Shown in pieces: positions 43,290 to 53,289 of a DNA stretch of 64,000 bases. Under the pieces are notes generated by a model. The model had not been told where the DNA came from and searched no databases. It saw only the letters and a list, made by a program, of their open reading frames with translations. The position numbers and the translations under genes were made by a program. Position 1 is the stretch's first letter; each line of letters starts with the position of its first letter. The DNA comes from Trachythela sp. YZ-2020 (lineage: Eukaryota; Cnidaria; Anthozoa; Malacalcyonacea; Clavulariidae): positions 1,369,001-1,433,000 of the forward strand of contig JADLSH010000076.1 in the NCBI GenBank assembly GCA_016169945.1. Reading direction: 5' to 3'.

Positions 43290-44004
43290 TAGTCTTTGTA
43301 TATTATATTTAATAGTTCTCATTAAATCAAAACATCGATTTGATTTAAACAACAAATTGTGTTTTCTTGTCCTATATCTATTCTTAGATTTATCGTTTAA
43401 TTTTGACTTTGTATGCAATGTTTGTGTTTTCTTAGCACGACAATTAGGCCTCGAATTAGGCGGCTTCGAAAATTGCCATTTACTCATGTTTGTTTGACGC
43501 TCAAGAATATATTTGCGATACCTTGTAGAAAGCAAATATGCCAAAAAGAGGATTTAGGAATTAACTGCTTTATTAGCTTCTTTATTTTACGCCTGCACAG
43601 CTTATTCTTGCTCATCAAATTAACAATTTTCTTAACAGGAATTCTAGATGGTTCTCGATCACACCTTTTGACATGGATTAAACCTTTAGTTTGTGATCTA
43701 CTTCGAGTTAAATTAGACTGCATGTATATGTATTCTTGTCTTTAATATAAAGTTCATTTGATTTTGTATTATAAAGATTGTCACATATTTTTAAAGTCTC
43801 GTTGACATTTGTTTTATATTTCCCAAGGTCAACCTCACAATTGCAACTTACTCCCTTGTTAATATTTAGAAATACTAGATTCTCGTTTGTATTATAGGTT
43901 TTGATTTGGCATTGATAAGTATTGATTTGCTTGTAAGATTGCTCGTTAGATTGCTTCAAGAGAACATTAGTTGCACTTGAAATGAAAAACCTCCCATAAC
44001 ACAT
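43290..44004 (-). pseudogene. Helentron N-terminal leader region
   Basis: Three overlapping minus frames (44004-43708, 43723-43484, 43544 onward) with low-complexity basic sequence: KTYNTNENLVFLNINKG, KKIVNLMSKNKLCRRKIKKL, KSKLNDKSKNRYRTRKHNLL. No domain recognised. If translated it would be the peptide released by the 2A motif. The first ATG (44004, MCYGRFFISSATNV) lies inside the inverted repeat at 43969-44415, so the true start is uncertain. Confidence 0.45.
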
Positions 44005-44415
44005 TTAGGATCATAATAAAAAACACAAGTTTAAAAATAATTTGAAAGTCACACGCAATCTTCGCGAAAAATCCTTGTGGGCTACTTGACAGTGGGGGCG
44101 AGAATATTTTCACAAAACCTTTGTTCGCCACCACAGCAACCCAAGTAAATATATTATATTTACGTTTCAGCTCTCAGATCTCAGTTTCTTTACTCTGTCT
44201 CGGACATTAAAAATCTGATTGGCAATAAGATACTAAATCGATTCACTTGGGTTGCTGTGGAGGAGAAATAACGGTCGTGAAAATATCATCCCCCTGTCAA
44301 GTAGCCCACAAGGAGTTTTCGTGAAGATTGTGCATGACTTTCAAATTATTTTTACTTATGTTTTTTATTCTGATCCTAAATGTGTTATGGGAGGTTTTTC
44401 CTTTCAAGTGCAACT
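43969..44415. repeat. Long inverted repeat at the Helentron 5' side
   Basis: 43969-44146 and 44245-44415 are complementary over about 175 bp with a 98-bp spacer. Shared blocks are AGTTGCACTTGAAA, CCTCCCATAACACATTTAGG, CTTGTGGGCTACTTGACAG and CCACAGCAACCCAAGT. Both arms contain an outward-facing ATG starting MCYGRFF(I/L)SSAT. It may be a MITE at the Helentron border or an inverted copy of the Helentron 5' end. Confidence 0.85.
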
Positions 44416-44975
44416 GTTTTCAATTTTTCGATTATGACTATTCTACAATGAAGTACTACTCTTGGATACTGTAATCTAAATACATATGAAGACGAAGTAG
44501 TGGCATTTATTGGGCGGAGAAGCGGTGAGGCATCCCAATGGTGGCATATTTGACGAAATATCGAAGATAAACAAAACATGTCAATCCTTATGAAATCTAC
44601 AATAATTATATTAAATTAAGCATAGTTTTTCATCCCATGATAAAAACATTTAGGAAATAAGAAAATTTAATCTCTGCCAGGTATATTAGTTATTTCATGC
44701 ATAATTAGCAGTTGACCTGGGGTGGTGCATGGCCAATAACCACAACTAAAAGCAACCCTTCTAACCACTATAAGCACTTCAGAAAGGCTGCCGCTTTTGC
44801 TTATCGGAAATTAGAGCTATGTCGGCACTGTCACTTCAGGGCGGGTCATTTTCAGGACTTTCGTCTGGATTCAGGTTTTGGCACATATGCCATGTTGACC
44901 GCCATGGTCATTTTACCCTAAAACACTTGAGATTGCCTGTGCTAAATGAAACGCATACAAACTCCTATACAGGTG

Positions 44976-45182
44976 CTAGACGAATGGGCTAAATTCACTT
45001 TTCACTCTTCTAAATCTGCATGGGGCATGATTATCTGCAATTTTAAGAAATGTTGATTTCCACTTGTTCCACGCTACATTTGTATTGGAATTATATGTAA
45101 AGTATCTAAGAGCTTGTTCTAAATTATTTTGGAATTGACTTGCATCAAAGTTTTGGTCCACAGCAAATCTAAAAGATTGCAA
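44976..45182 (-). pseudogene. LINE endonuclease-linker fragment
   Basis: 68 residues: FQNNLEQALRYFTYNSNTN, WNKWKSTFLKIADNHAPCRF, RRVKSE. The NKW...LKIADNHAP pattern is the end of the APE endonuclease and start of the linker in CR1/jockey LINEs. No RT follows. Just to the left (about 44916-44985), 70 bp on the plus strand match the complement of 28310-28395, another LINE-associated repeat. Confidence 0.6.
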
Positions 45183-45239
45183 TGTCCATCAGTTGGTGGA
45201 TATCAATTGACTGGAATTGGAGGCAATTAGAAGCCGATA

Positions 45240-45700
45240 TAGAATACTTGTTGCCAGGCTTTTGTTTCAACATTTTCCTGCTTTTGCAATATTCAAGTCT
45301 TATGTAGCTGGAACCACTGAATGTCAACGAATCAAGGATATGTCAAGGATATGACAATGCCTGTCTTGATGAAAGATGGAAAAAAATATATGTTGAGTGT
45401 GTGGATCTACTGAATCAGCTTCAGAAGTGGACCCAGGAAATCTACACAGCTGCTGGGCTATGTTCCTCGTCTTCCTCAAAACCCAATGATGATGATACCA
45501 CACCCACGATTCGAACCACATCCAGACCAGACCAACCATGGTGTAAAGATACCATGCTTTGATGATCAACTCACCCAGTCAGATTCGCTAGACCAAAAGA
45601 TTTAATAGCTGGATACCATTCGGCAAAGCAGAGACTGGATCACCTCTATCCATTTTGCATTGTTGACTGGCACACCAAAATAAGTTTCTTAAAGGTATGT
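45240..45700 (+). pseudogene. DUF6589-like gene fragment, C-terminal part
   Basis: Plus strand reads YDNACLDERWKKIYVECVDL, LNQLQKWTQEIYTAAGLC, then a low-complexity stretch, CFDDQLTQ, a one-base shift, VRFARPKDLIAGYHSAKQRL, DHLYPFCIVDWHTKISFLK. The DQLT...RL...DWH spacing matches the GDQLT...RLEGL...DWH pattern I remember for DUF6589 proteins, which are abundant in cnidarian genomes and of unknown function. The family name is from memory. Frameshifted. Confidence 0.5.
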
Positions 45701-46566
45701 TTCTGTAAGCTACAATATTAATTATGTCAAAGAATTTTATTCAGTTTTGTGGGTAAACCAATTGATTCAAGACCCACATACAAGCTATGTGTCTTGCAGC
45801 AGAGAGATAAACAAATACTCTTCTTACAGCACAACATTACAAAACAGTGATGTGTCTAGATAGGAGCCTCATATCAGAGTTCATTTGTAACCCATTACTA
45901 GTAGCGTCCTGCACATTGTTAGTCCGTGCTATAAGTGTATAGAAACAGGAAAAAATGTGTAAAAGCATTAAAGTTGTTTTTAAATAGTATTCAAAGTATT
46001 ATAATTTGCATTAAATTTTTTTTTTATGATTTTAAATTTTGGCAGGAAAATTTCCATACAGTTATAGAAACATGCTTCATCTTTTTTTATTTTTATTTTC
46101 TAAAAAGCCTTCAAAATTCGTGTAAAAACTCTCAAAACAACGCTTTTGTGCTTGTGGAAACGTTATACGTATTCCAGCTGATATTGTCTTTGGATGTCCT
46201 CCGAGCGATCCTAAAAGTTATCCACAATAAATACAAAGTCTACAAGAACACATGGAGGTAGTTCATGCAACACTTCTGTAGCAAACAACAGTGTAAATAT
46301 AAGTGATACTTCTTGCTAAAAAGCAATTATGATATGTTTTAATACAGGTTACAGCCCTCAGTTCAACCCTAAGTGGTTGAATATTGCAGCATTTGTTGCC
46401 TATATTATGTTTGTCTCATCAGCTTTCATTTAACCTATTAATGGGTATTCCTGTGGCATCCTTATTTGTTATCTAATAAATCTATCTAACGCCAGGCAAT
46501 CAAACTTATAAATGGAAGGCTCTTGCACCTTAATCTGTTAATATGAGACTGTGTTATTCATTACAA

Positions 46567-46806
46567 TTATCTTACCCATTCAGATTTCATATTCATTTCC
46601 TTAGTATGTGGGTGTGGAATGTGGTATGTGACAGCTTTACGCAAAGGTTTGTATGCTTCTAAATAACTGACAAGGATGCGTGGGATTATGTCTACCGAGT
46701 TAGCTACAAACTCTTGGTAGACCTTTGGTATAAAGTGAAAAACTTTCATCATCGATGATAAATTTATGTATTGTACATACAAACCATTTTTTTTACCATG
46801 TACCAT
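46567..46806 (-). pseudogene. DUF6589-like gene fragment, middle part (inverted)
   Basis: Minus strand: FIPKVYQEFVANSVDIIPRI, LVSYLEAYKPLRKAVTYHIP, HPHTKEMNMKSEW. The LPRILV...AV-YHIPH...EMS-KSEW pattern belongs between the flanking plus-strand fragments in the family as I recall it, yet it lies on the opposite strand from both. Confidence 0.5.
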
Positions 46807-46889
46807 TGTACCCTTAAATGGAATACTACATTGACATAATCCCTAAGTATAGTAATTAAAAATTGTAAATGTTATGTTTTGTTTTCATT

Positions 46890-47095
46890 GAAGGATTGTT
46901 GGTGACAACTGGGATTTGGAAATCAAGAATCGCTGCCAAACAACTACCAACAACAATAAATCCCTTCACTATTTCCAGATGTATACAGTAGCAGATAGAG
47001 TCTATCCACAGAATCTCAGCACAATCAGAGCACAAAAGCCACTTGCTTCTCTATCCATGGATGAATTCCTTCCAACACCCACGGTTCAAGAATGA
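46890..47095 (+). pseudogene. DUF6589-like gene fragment, N-terminal part
   Basis: Plus strand: IVGDNWDLEIKNRCQTTTNN, NKSLHYFQMYTVADRV, LSMDEFLPTPTVQE then stop. The VGDN-D-EIK...SLHYF motif precedes the other two fragments in intact family members as remembered. Here it is downstream of them, so the gene is scrambled. Open frames 45935-46261 and 47152-47433 nearby are not recognised and not called. Confidence 0.5.
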
Positions 47096-47634
47096 AATGT
47101 TTTTCACTTGAAGTCTGACTGATCAATATATATAGTAGCTAATATGGGATATTGCAGGCAGTAAGTGCCAATATTTCATCGGTACACCTTTTGCAACCCA
47201 ATGACCGATTCCTTGTTGAAGTTGATGGTAAGTTGCCCATGTTCATCTTAAAATACAATACAACTGTTGCTCAGAATATGGTAAATATTTATTATTCATG
47301 TTCTGCGCTTCGACTATATCGTCATCATCAGGAATGCTACAATAGTACATTACATTTAATAAAATGTTTACCATATTTCAAGTTACCATTGTATATTGTA
47401 CAGTATTTTATAAAAATAATCAGTGGATCCTAGTTCTAATTTCAGTTTACCTTTCCATGCAAGAACTTGTTGGTCAAACGTTTCACCCATTTTCTCCTGC
47501 ATGTTCCTTAGCAAGCAAACACTAATACTGTATATTTATTTTCTTTTCACTGTACAAACTGGTAAAATAATGAAATTTTCACTTTTAACTATAAAATTAC
47601 CAATTGCCCGACTATATATAAAGTAGGTATGTTA

Positions 47635-48210
47635 TTTTGAAGTTTGAATAATAGTCGTTTGTCGCGGGTTTTAAGTCATGGTAAAAGTCGCAGGTCGTAA
47701 AAACTTAAATGTATTTTCTTGAGTCGCGGGTGGAAAAAATCATTTTATTATTTATTTATTAGTATTATTACAATGCATCGTTAATACTAACATCTAGTTT
47801 TGTAATACAAATGATACAAAATATTCCATACAATTTATTTCTGCGAAGATGGTTTAAAGGAAAAAAAGGAATTCAGTGCATTTTTTCGTAACTTTATTCA
47901 AAACTCATTTTTAAAAATCAGGGCAACCTTATTTGTATGATGAATTGATTATAGGCAATTAGCGGGCAAGAAAAACAATGTATGCGAGATAGGTTGAACA
48001 TGTATATAAACAACTTGATGTTGATTGCTTCAATTTGTCCAAGATCCTTTTGTCATGATACAATGGTTCTATATAAAAGCACCACAAGCCTACAACGTAA
48101 ATGAAAGTATAATCTCAATATATTAAACCAACAATTATACCATGACAAAAATCCCCTAATCAAAATATGTGTGGTTATACTGAACTATAAGCATAAACAG
48201 TCAAAAAGTT
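47635..48210 (+). repeat. Dispersed repeat with GTCGCGGGT minisatellite (copy A)
   Basis: Begins AGTTTGAATAATAGT followed by GTCGC(G/A)GGT units, TTTTCTTGAGTCGCGGGT and AACATCTAGTTTTGTAATAC, then about 350 bp unique to this subtype. The complement of the whole stretch recurs at 58300-58890. The first 220 bp also match both ends of the large inverted-arm element (52573 and 60474). No coding capacity seen. Confidence 0.8.
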
Positions 48211-48439
48211 CTGAAAGACTCAAACAAGACTTTGGTTAAAATAAATTGTACTTCTACTATTATAATTAGTTATGCACCAATTTAATAGATGAGCTTATCA
48301 GCTCTTGGGGCAAACGCTTTTCAAATATGTTTAAATAAAAAAATAAATTTAATATTTAGAACAACCATATTATTGCAAATATTAGATACATGCTGGAACA
48401 TTTTAAGTACTGTAACTAACCAACAACCTGAATATTTAA

Positions 48440-49960
48440 GTTGTTCTTCTCTAACACTGCTGTTGGGTCACTTTGCGAGGACGAAGTCGAAGCAGGAGAA
48501 ACTCGTTTGTCTTTGTTTTCCCTTGCGCTTCTCAGGAGGCCGATGTGCAGATTCACCATCAAGGTTTTCTCCAAGCTTGCTTATCTCCCTCCCATAACGC
48601 GCTGCCTGGTCAAGGACCAGTTCCACCAGACGACATCCCTTTTTTATACTCCTTCATTTGAGCTTCCAATAAAATACTATCCCGTGTATCCATATGTGCA
48701 ACGTCGAGCAGGGATAGATTGCTCCAATCTCGATGCGCCCAACCAGTGTCAATCACTTCTGCTTGGTTCATTTTCGGTCCATCTGAAGGCGTAAAAGCAT
48801 TGAAGATAAACTCTGTCCAGTCATCCCACCACTTCAACCACAACTCTAGAAACTCACGATCAGGTTTCTCGTTAACAAATTTAGTGAGATTACTCATTGC
48901 AGCTGCATAACCATCAGCAGTCTCTGCACCAACAGAGCTTCGCACATGTCTTTAAATTCTTGTGAACTTTCCTCGTCAAGTTCTCTTGCTTTCTTGTTGT
49001 GATTTTGTTTGAAGTGGAATTCGCAGGTTTTCACTCGCTTTAACGCCTCGCTCCCGAACATATCTCTTATTCCGACAAGATTGGCTCCAGCCATATCAGT
49101 GCTCCACCCCGTGGGATTAAAAGTGCAAGTGCTGGTTGTTGCCTTGCCAGGTGGTTCTTGGAATAACGTCGAAAATAACGTCACCCATCGTGATTCTTCT
49201 GCCTCTGTTTCCATCACTGCCAAAGGAATTTGCTTATTCAGCAGCGGGTGGTAAACACTTGCTGTAAGGGTTGTATAGTTTCTACAATGCTTTTTTTTCT
49301 TACCATCGAAGAAACAATATTCTTTATTAAGAAAATGGTCACCGTCTTTTTTCATATTGTTTGCCATTAATAGTTTGGCTTTACTTGTCTTGAAGACATA
49401 GGTTGATGAATCGGGGTTGCCTCGTGAGTCGTTTATCTTATACACCTAAAAGGGGTCTTTGGGGTCGCAAAAATGTTTAAATGTAACCAGTCCCTCAAAG
49501 TTTTCTCCCTGAGGATTAAGTTCTCGTCTAACTGCCTGCTTCTGGTTCGAAATCCATGTACAGTCTACTAGTTGACTAGCTTGTTTGTCGATCTTGTCCC
49601 ATGATTCTCCCCCACGCAATGACGAAACAAGCAGAGCTGACTGAACTTCCGAAGGCTTTAAGGTTGGATCTTTTATCAACATATCCTTTACACTGGAAAC
49701 AGGCTTTTCTGATGTGGTATGCACTGGGCAAGTGTGGTCACCACAGTGAAAAACTCTTAGTTTTTGTCCTTTAACAAAAATGTAACGTCTAGCTGGACAC
49801 GCAACAGATTCTGCAGTAACTCCACAGGCTGTGCACTTGTTTCCTTTGCTGAACTGCATCTTGTTCACAACACCGTACTGAGTTTTATACAGGCACTCAT
49901 TGTTCTTGCATACTTGAGAACCACAACAATTGTGAACCGCATTTCACCATATTCTGCCCA
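48440..49960 (-). pseudogene. MULE-like DDE transposase, decayed
   Basis: From 49960: HNCCGSQVCKNNECLYKTQY, KCTACGVTAESVACPARR and CGDHTCPVH (Cys/His-rich N-terminus), KDPTLKPSEVQSALLVSSL, a TAG in frame at 49446, then NKEYCFFDGKKKHCRN (candidate first Asp), LTASVYHPLLNKQIPLAVME, TGWSTDMAGANLVGIRDMF and RVKTCEFHFKQNHNKKA. A shift near 48905 continues GAETADGYAAAMSNLTKFVN, ELWLKWWDDW, GWAHRDWSNLSLLDVAHMDT, and another near 48612 gives LDQAARYGREISKLGEN. The TD-AGAN...FG...CEFHF-Q layout resembles MULE/MuDR catalytic regions. Family call moderate; pseudogene status certain. Confidence 0.6.
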
Positions 49961-50020
49961 GAGGACATAGCTTTGATGTCAAAGATATTCGTGATTGAAT
50001 AGTGTGCCAATCCGTGTACC

Positions 50021-50055
50021 TAGATCTCGCTTGTTGAGAGGCGAGATCTAGGTGC
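50021..50055. repeat. Perfect 12-bp stem hairpin
   Basis: CCTAGATCTCGC and GCGAGATCTAGG pair around a 10-base loop. No poly-T follows. It may be part of the adjacent SINE-like repeat. Confidence 0.8.
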
Positions 50056-50089
50056 CCGGAAAATAATGTTTTTCCCATAATGAACACAA

Positions 50090-50335
50090 CATATCCACAA
50101 CTGGACAAGTTGAAGGGTTTTTGTAGATGGAAATTATCGAGTGTAAATTCTATATGTTTATTAGACCTAACCAGGAACAGCTGCGAAAAATGCAACTATA
50201 GGTCCCTGGCAGGAATTGAACCTGTGGCCCTGCGATTCCGGTGCATTGCTCTAACCAACTGAGCTACAGAGTCCAGCTGTTGAGCTCTAACCACAAGTTC
50301 ATGTATATATATGGTGGTAATGCCATAAACTGGAC
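50090..50335 (-). mobile_element. SINE-like repeat with tRNA-like core (copy 3)
   Basis: tRNA-like part at 50203-50273 on the minus strand (CTCTGTAGCTCAGTTGGTTA, GGTTCAATTCC), followed as in the other copies by TTGCATTTTTCGCA and CCTGGTTAGGTCT. It diverges in the upstream part, so it is an older or different subfamily member. The anticodon loop again lacks T33. Confidence 0.75.
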
Positions 50336-50439
50336 AAGGTTGTTTACGATTAATCCAACTACGTAACGTAAGTTCAAAGCAGCCATATTTGTTTTTTAAA
50401 TGTATTTTAAAGTTTTTTAACTTTTCCATTACTAGGTAG

Positions 50440-51770
50440 GCATTACTTTACTGGAGAGGTGTCTGTTAGATCAATGACCTCGGCCTATAAAGAAACAGAA
50501 CTAAATGAACCTTTATTTATATAGTCGTAAAAATTGGGTGACGTAATGGACTTGTCAGAAATTACCAGGGGGGAGGGGAGGTGGAAACTTGAAAAAATAA
50601 GTTGAAAAACTGTGACCCCCCAGCAAGGACGAGCATGAAATATTGTGATCCTCCGAATTGAGGTGCCTTCTTTACCTGTTTATATATGATAATTTAAAGA
50701 TTTTTACCTAGACATCTCTCTATTCATGAAGTTTTGTTTTAAAATTTTAAAATACTAGCTAATATAATATAATATACAAGGAAATGTTTCTCGACTGTGA
50801 TTGGTTGATTTCAGTGCAATTAATCCCAAACAGCAGTGCCAAAATCAGAAACAACAGTGCAAAAATCTGTAACAGTGCAAAATTTTGTAACAAAATGATC
50901 TGATTGGTTGTCTGAAAATGGAGAGCCTTCGTCGAATTTTATTCAACTTCGACAGATTTTACATAAATTTTGTGTTTGTTTTGATAAATATATAGGTAAA
51001 AGGAACATTGGAGAATTCTTTCTGTTGTGTATTTCTGTGGAACAAATTGCAATTGTAATTGAAAACATTGTAATTTGAAAGACAAAGATAGTATGAGTGA
51101 ACGAAATTGTAAGTGCATAATAAACTCCAGAACTTGTCTCCAACATTTTCCTTCGATATCATTATTTTTTGCAGTCTTCAAAAAACTCACTTGGTACATG
51201 TTTATCTGCAATTGCACTCGAAACTATTCTATTACCTATACTAAAAATGCTATGACCACTTTACGCCAATGATCCAATCCTAGGCCTAAATTCCTGCACC
51301 TACGCATTGGCTAGGGTATATATTATACACACACATACTCCTACATAGTGTGCGCAATGTATTTTGTTTCTAATGCCAGTTAAAGTATTTAAAACAACTG
51401 AAATTTAGTGACTGTAGAAAGATAGGAGTTTATCTTATGAGCACAAGATTATCTCATGCTGAGAAGGATAGCTTCGTAAGTGGTAATGATGGAACGAAAT
51501 ATTATCCAAATGTAGTAACAAAAATGACAGTGTACAGTACACATTTTGTCCGGCCAATTCCTTTTAAATATTGATTAATACGTTTTTCTATAAAGATCTG
51601 TTGTAAAACGTTAGGTCAAATTGTCTGCTTTAGTGTTGACTTACAAACACAACTTATTTACAACTTTAATACAACTAGGTTATTTGAATATAATGGCTTT
51701 TGAATGCTAGCATTTAATTAGAGACTTTAATTGATTTTGTTACAATTAAACCATTTGTATGATTTGATAA
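50440..51770. other. Unassigned AT-rich spacer
   Basis: No gene. The overlapping minus frames at 50939-51217 are AT-rich with no domain features. Confidence 0.45.
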
Positions 51771-51774
51771 AACA

Positions 51775-51930
51775 AATTGAGGGTTGCTTCGCGTGTGCCT
51801 AAAAGATATAAACAAAATCTCGACGTTTCGAGCTGAAGCCCTTCTCCTGACGAAGGGCTTTAGCTCAAAATGTTGAGATTTTGTTTATATATTTTAGGCA
51901 CATGCAAAGCAACCCTCAATTTGTTCTATA
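51775..51930. repeat. Palindromic element with CTGACGAAGGGC centre
   Basis: Arms AATTGAGGGTTGCTTCGC...AAAATCTCGACGTTTCGAGC and complement meet near CCCTTCTCCTGACGAAGGG. The centre contains CTGACGA, a possible stem II and flanking TCTC/GAGA, reminiscent of a hammerhead, but the GAAA box is changed on the plus strand. Probably another Penelope-derived or foldback remnant. Confidence 0.65.
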
Positions 51931-52198
51931 TGTCTGTGGCCGATGCTGAATTAAAGTCTATGATTTGATACTGTGTCTTTCTAATTACAAAAGTAATAGC
52001 TTGCAGTGTTGGCCAGACTTTTCAAAGTTCTAGTCACTGATTAAAACTATATTGTCTTTCATTTATACTGTATGCCTATTTACAGTGGATACAGGTACCG
52101 CCGTATTTAGGGACCGCCGTGCAGCAAGTTATATTATGGTCCATTAATTGCGAGTGTGCATGAGTTGTAAATTCCCTTGCGCACCAAACATGTGTAAA

Positions 52199-52366
52199 GG
52201 CTGATTTCCATTCAGTGCAAAATGTCGCAAGATCGACCTTTTACGATTGTTTTCTTTTGAATTGTGAGCCATCGCCGGATCCGTTCCAGTTGAGGGCTCA
52301 TCATTCAAAAGAAAACAATCGCAAAAAGTCGATCGCGCGACATTTTGCACTGAACGGAAATCAGCC
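52199..52366. repeat. 168-bp foldback element
   Basis: GGCTGATTTCC...AAAATGTCGC-GATCGAC-TTTT-CGATTGTTTTCTTTTGAAT is complemented in the right arm (52298-52366) around a 25-base loop. The arms show several mismatches. No target duplication noted. MITE-like. Confidence 0.8.
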
Positions 52367-53059
52367 ATTATGCTAAATCTGCATGTTTTCGAGTTTATTT
52401 CTTGTTGTAACATGTTAGATAAGGGGCATTATATTTTTTGATGCTCATTTCGGTAGTGGTTCAATTAGCCAGAGTTTTAATTTAAAGTTTTAACGCATGC
52501 CACACACATTAATTGATTACCCCATCAGCTGACTTATTTCAACATTGTTGATATACTGTAGGTGTTCCTCAGGAGTTTGAATAATAGCAGCGTGTCGCAG
52601 GTTTTAAGTCGCTGTAGCGGGTAAAAGGTCGCAGGTAAAAGGTCGCAGGTCGTAAAAAACTTCAAAATGTATTTTCTTTGTATTTTCTTGAGTCGCGGGT
52701 AGAAAAAATCATTTTATTAGTTATTTATTAGTATTATTTCCAAGCGAGTATTATTACAACGCGTCATTAATACTAACATCTAGTTTTGTAATACAAATTA
52801 TACAAAATATTCCATACAATTTATTTCCACGAAGATGGTTTAAAATACTTACCAGTCTTCCTGGGATTTGAAAAATTTATTTCCGTGAAGATGGTTTTAA
52901 AATACTTACCAGTCTTCCTGGGATTTGACTTCCAAATAATCGTAGGTGACAATGTCTTGAAATTTACAGGCAGTTCGGACACATTTTGCGACGCATTTTC
53001 TTGATGCCAAAACGACTCGTTTCGCAAATCGCTTTTTGAACTTAAACGAAAGGCCTTAA

Positions 53060-53289
53060 GCCCGGCGCACACTAGTGCAAGTTGTACGCACAGATGTCAT
53101 TCGTGACCAATTACGTGCGACGAAAATCCTAGTGTGCGGGGAAAATATACAGGATTTTTGTCACTCATGTCGTGAACAACAAATATCAAACATGTTTGAT
53201 ATTTTCTGTCATTCGTGACAAAAATTCCTCGCAGCAAAGAAGTGCGCATGCGTGTTATTTCCCAAAACAACATGGCGGATAGTGAACAA
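53060..53289 (+). promoter_or_regulatory. Harbinger 3 left terminal repeat with promoter and start codon
   Basis: The repeat includes the transposase ATG at 53272 and its first six codons (MADSEQ). Because the other repeat starts the MADF-BESS gene identically, transcription of both genes must begin in or near these repeats. No TATA box was identified with confidence. Confidence 0.7.

Larger units (their letters stand above)
32612..44415 (-). mobile_element. Helentron (Helitron2-type) rolling-circle transposon, split by insertions
   Basis: Read on the minus strand from about 44004, the parts follow the order expected for a Helentron protein: leader with 2A-like motif, OTU protease, basic repeats, Cys-rich segment, HUH Rep, PIF1-family helicase, and a C-terminal endonuclease of the type found in CR1-like LINEs. 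The coding track is broken by frameshifts, an in-frame deletion, Harbinger 2 (37579-41405) and a CR1/L2-like LINE tail (about 36045-36662). Exact element ends were not found; the 5' side may include the inverted repeat at 43969-44415 and the 3' side the hairpin at 32366-32529. Confidence 0.85.

Noticed and set aside
51775..51930. A confident hammerhead ribozyme call at the palindrome centre
   Set aside because: The conserved GAAA is lost on the plus strand and stem III is absent; kept only as an observation.
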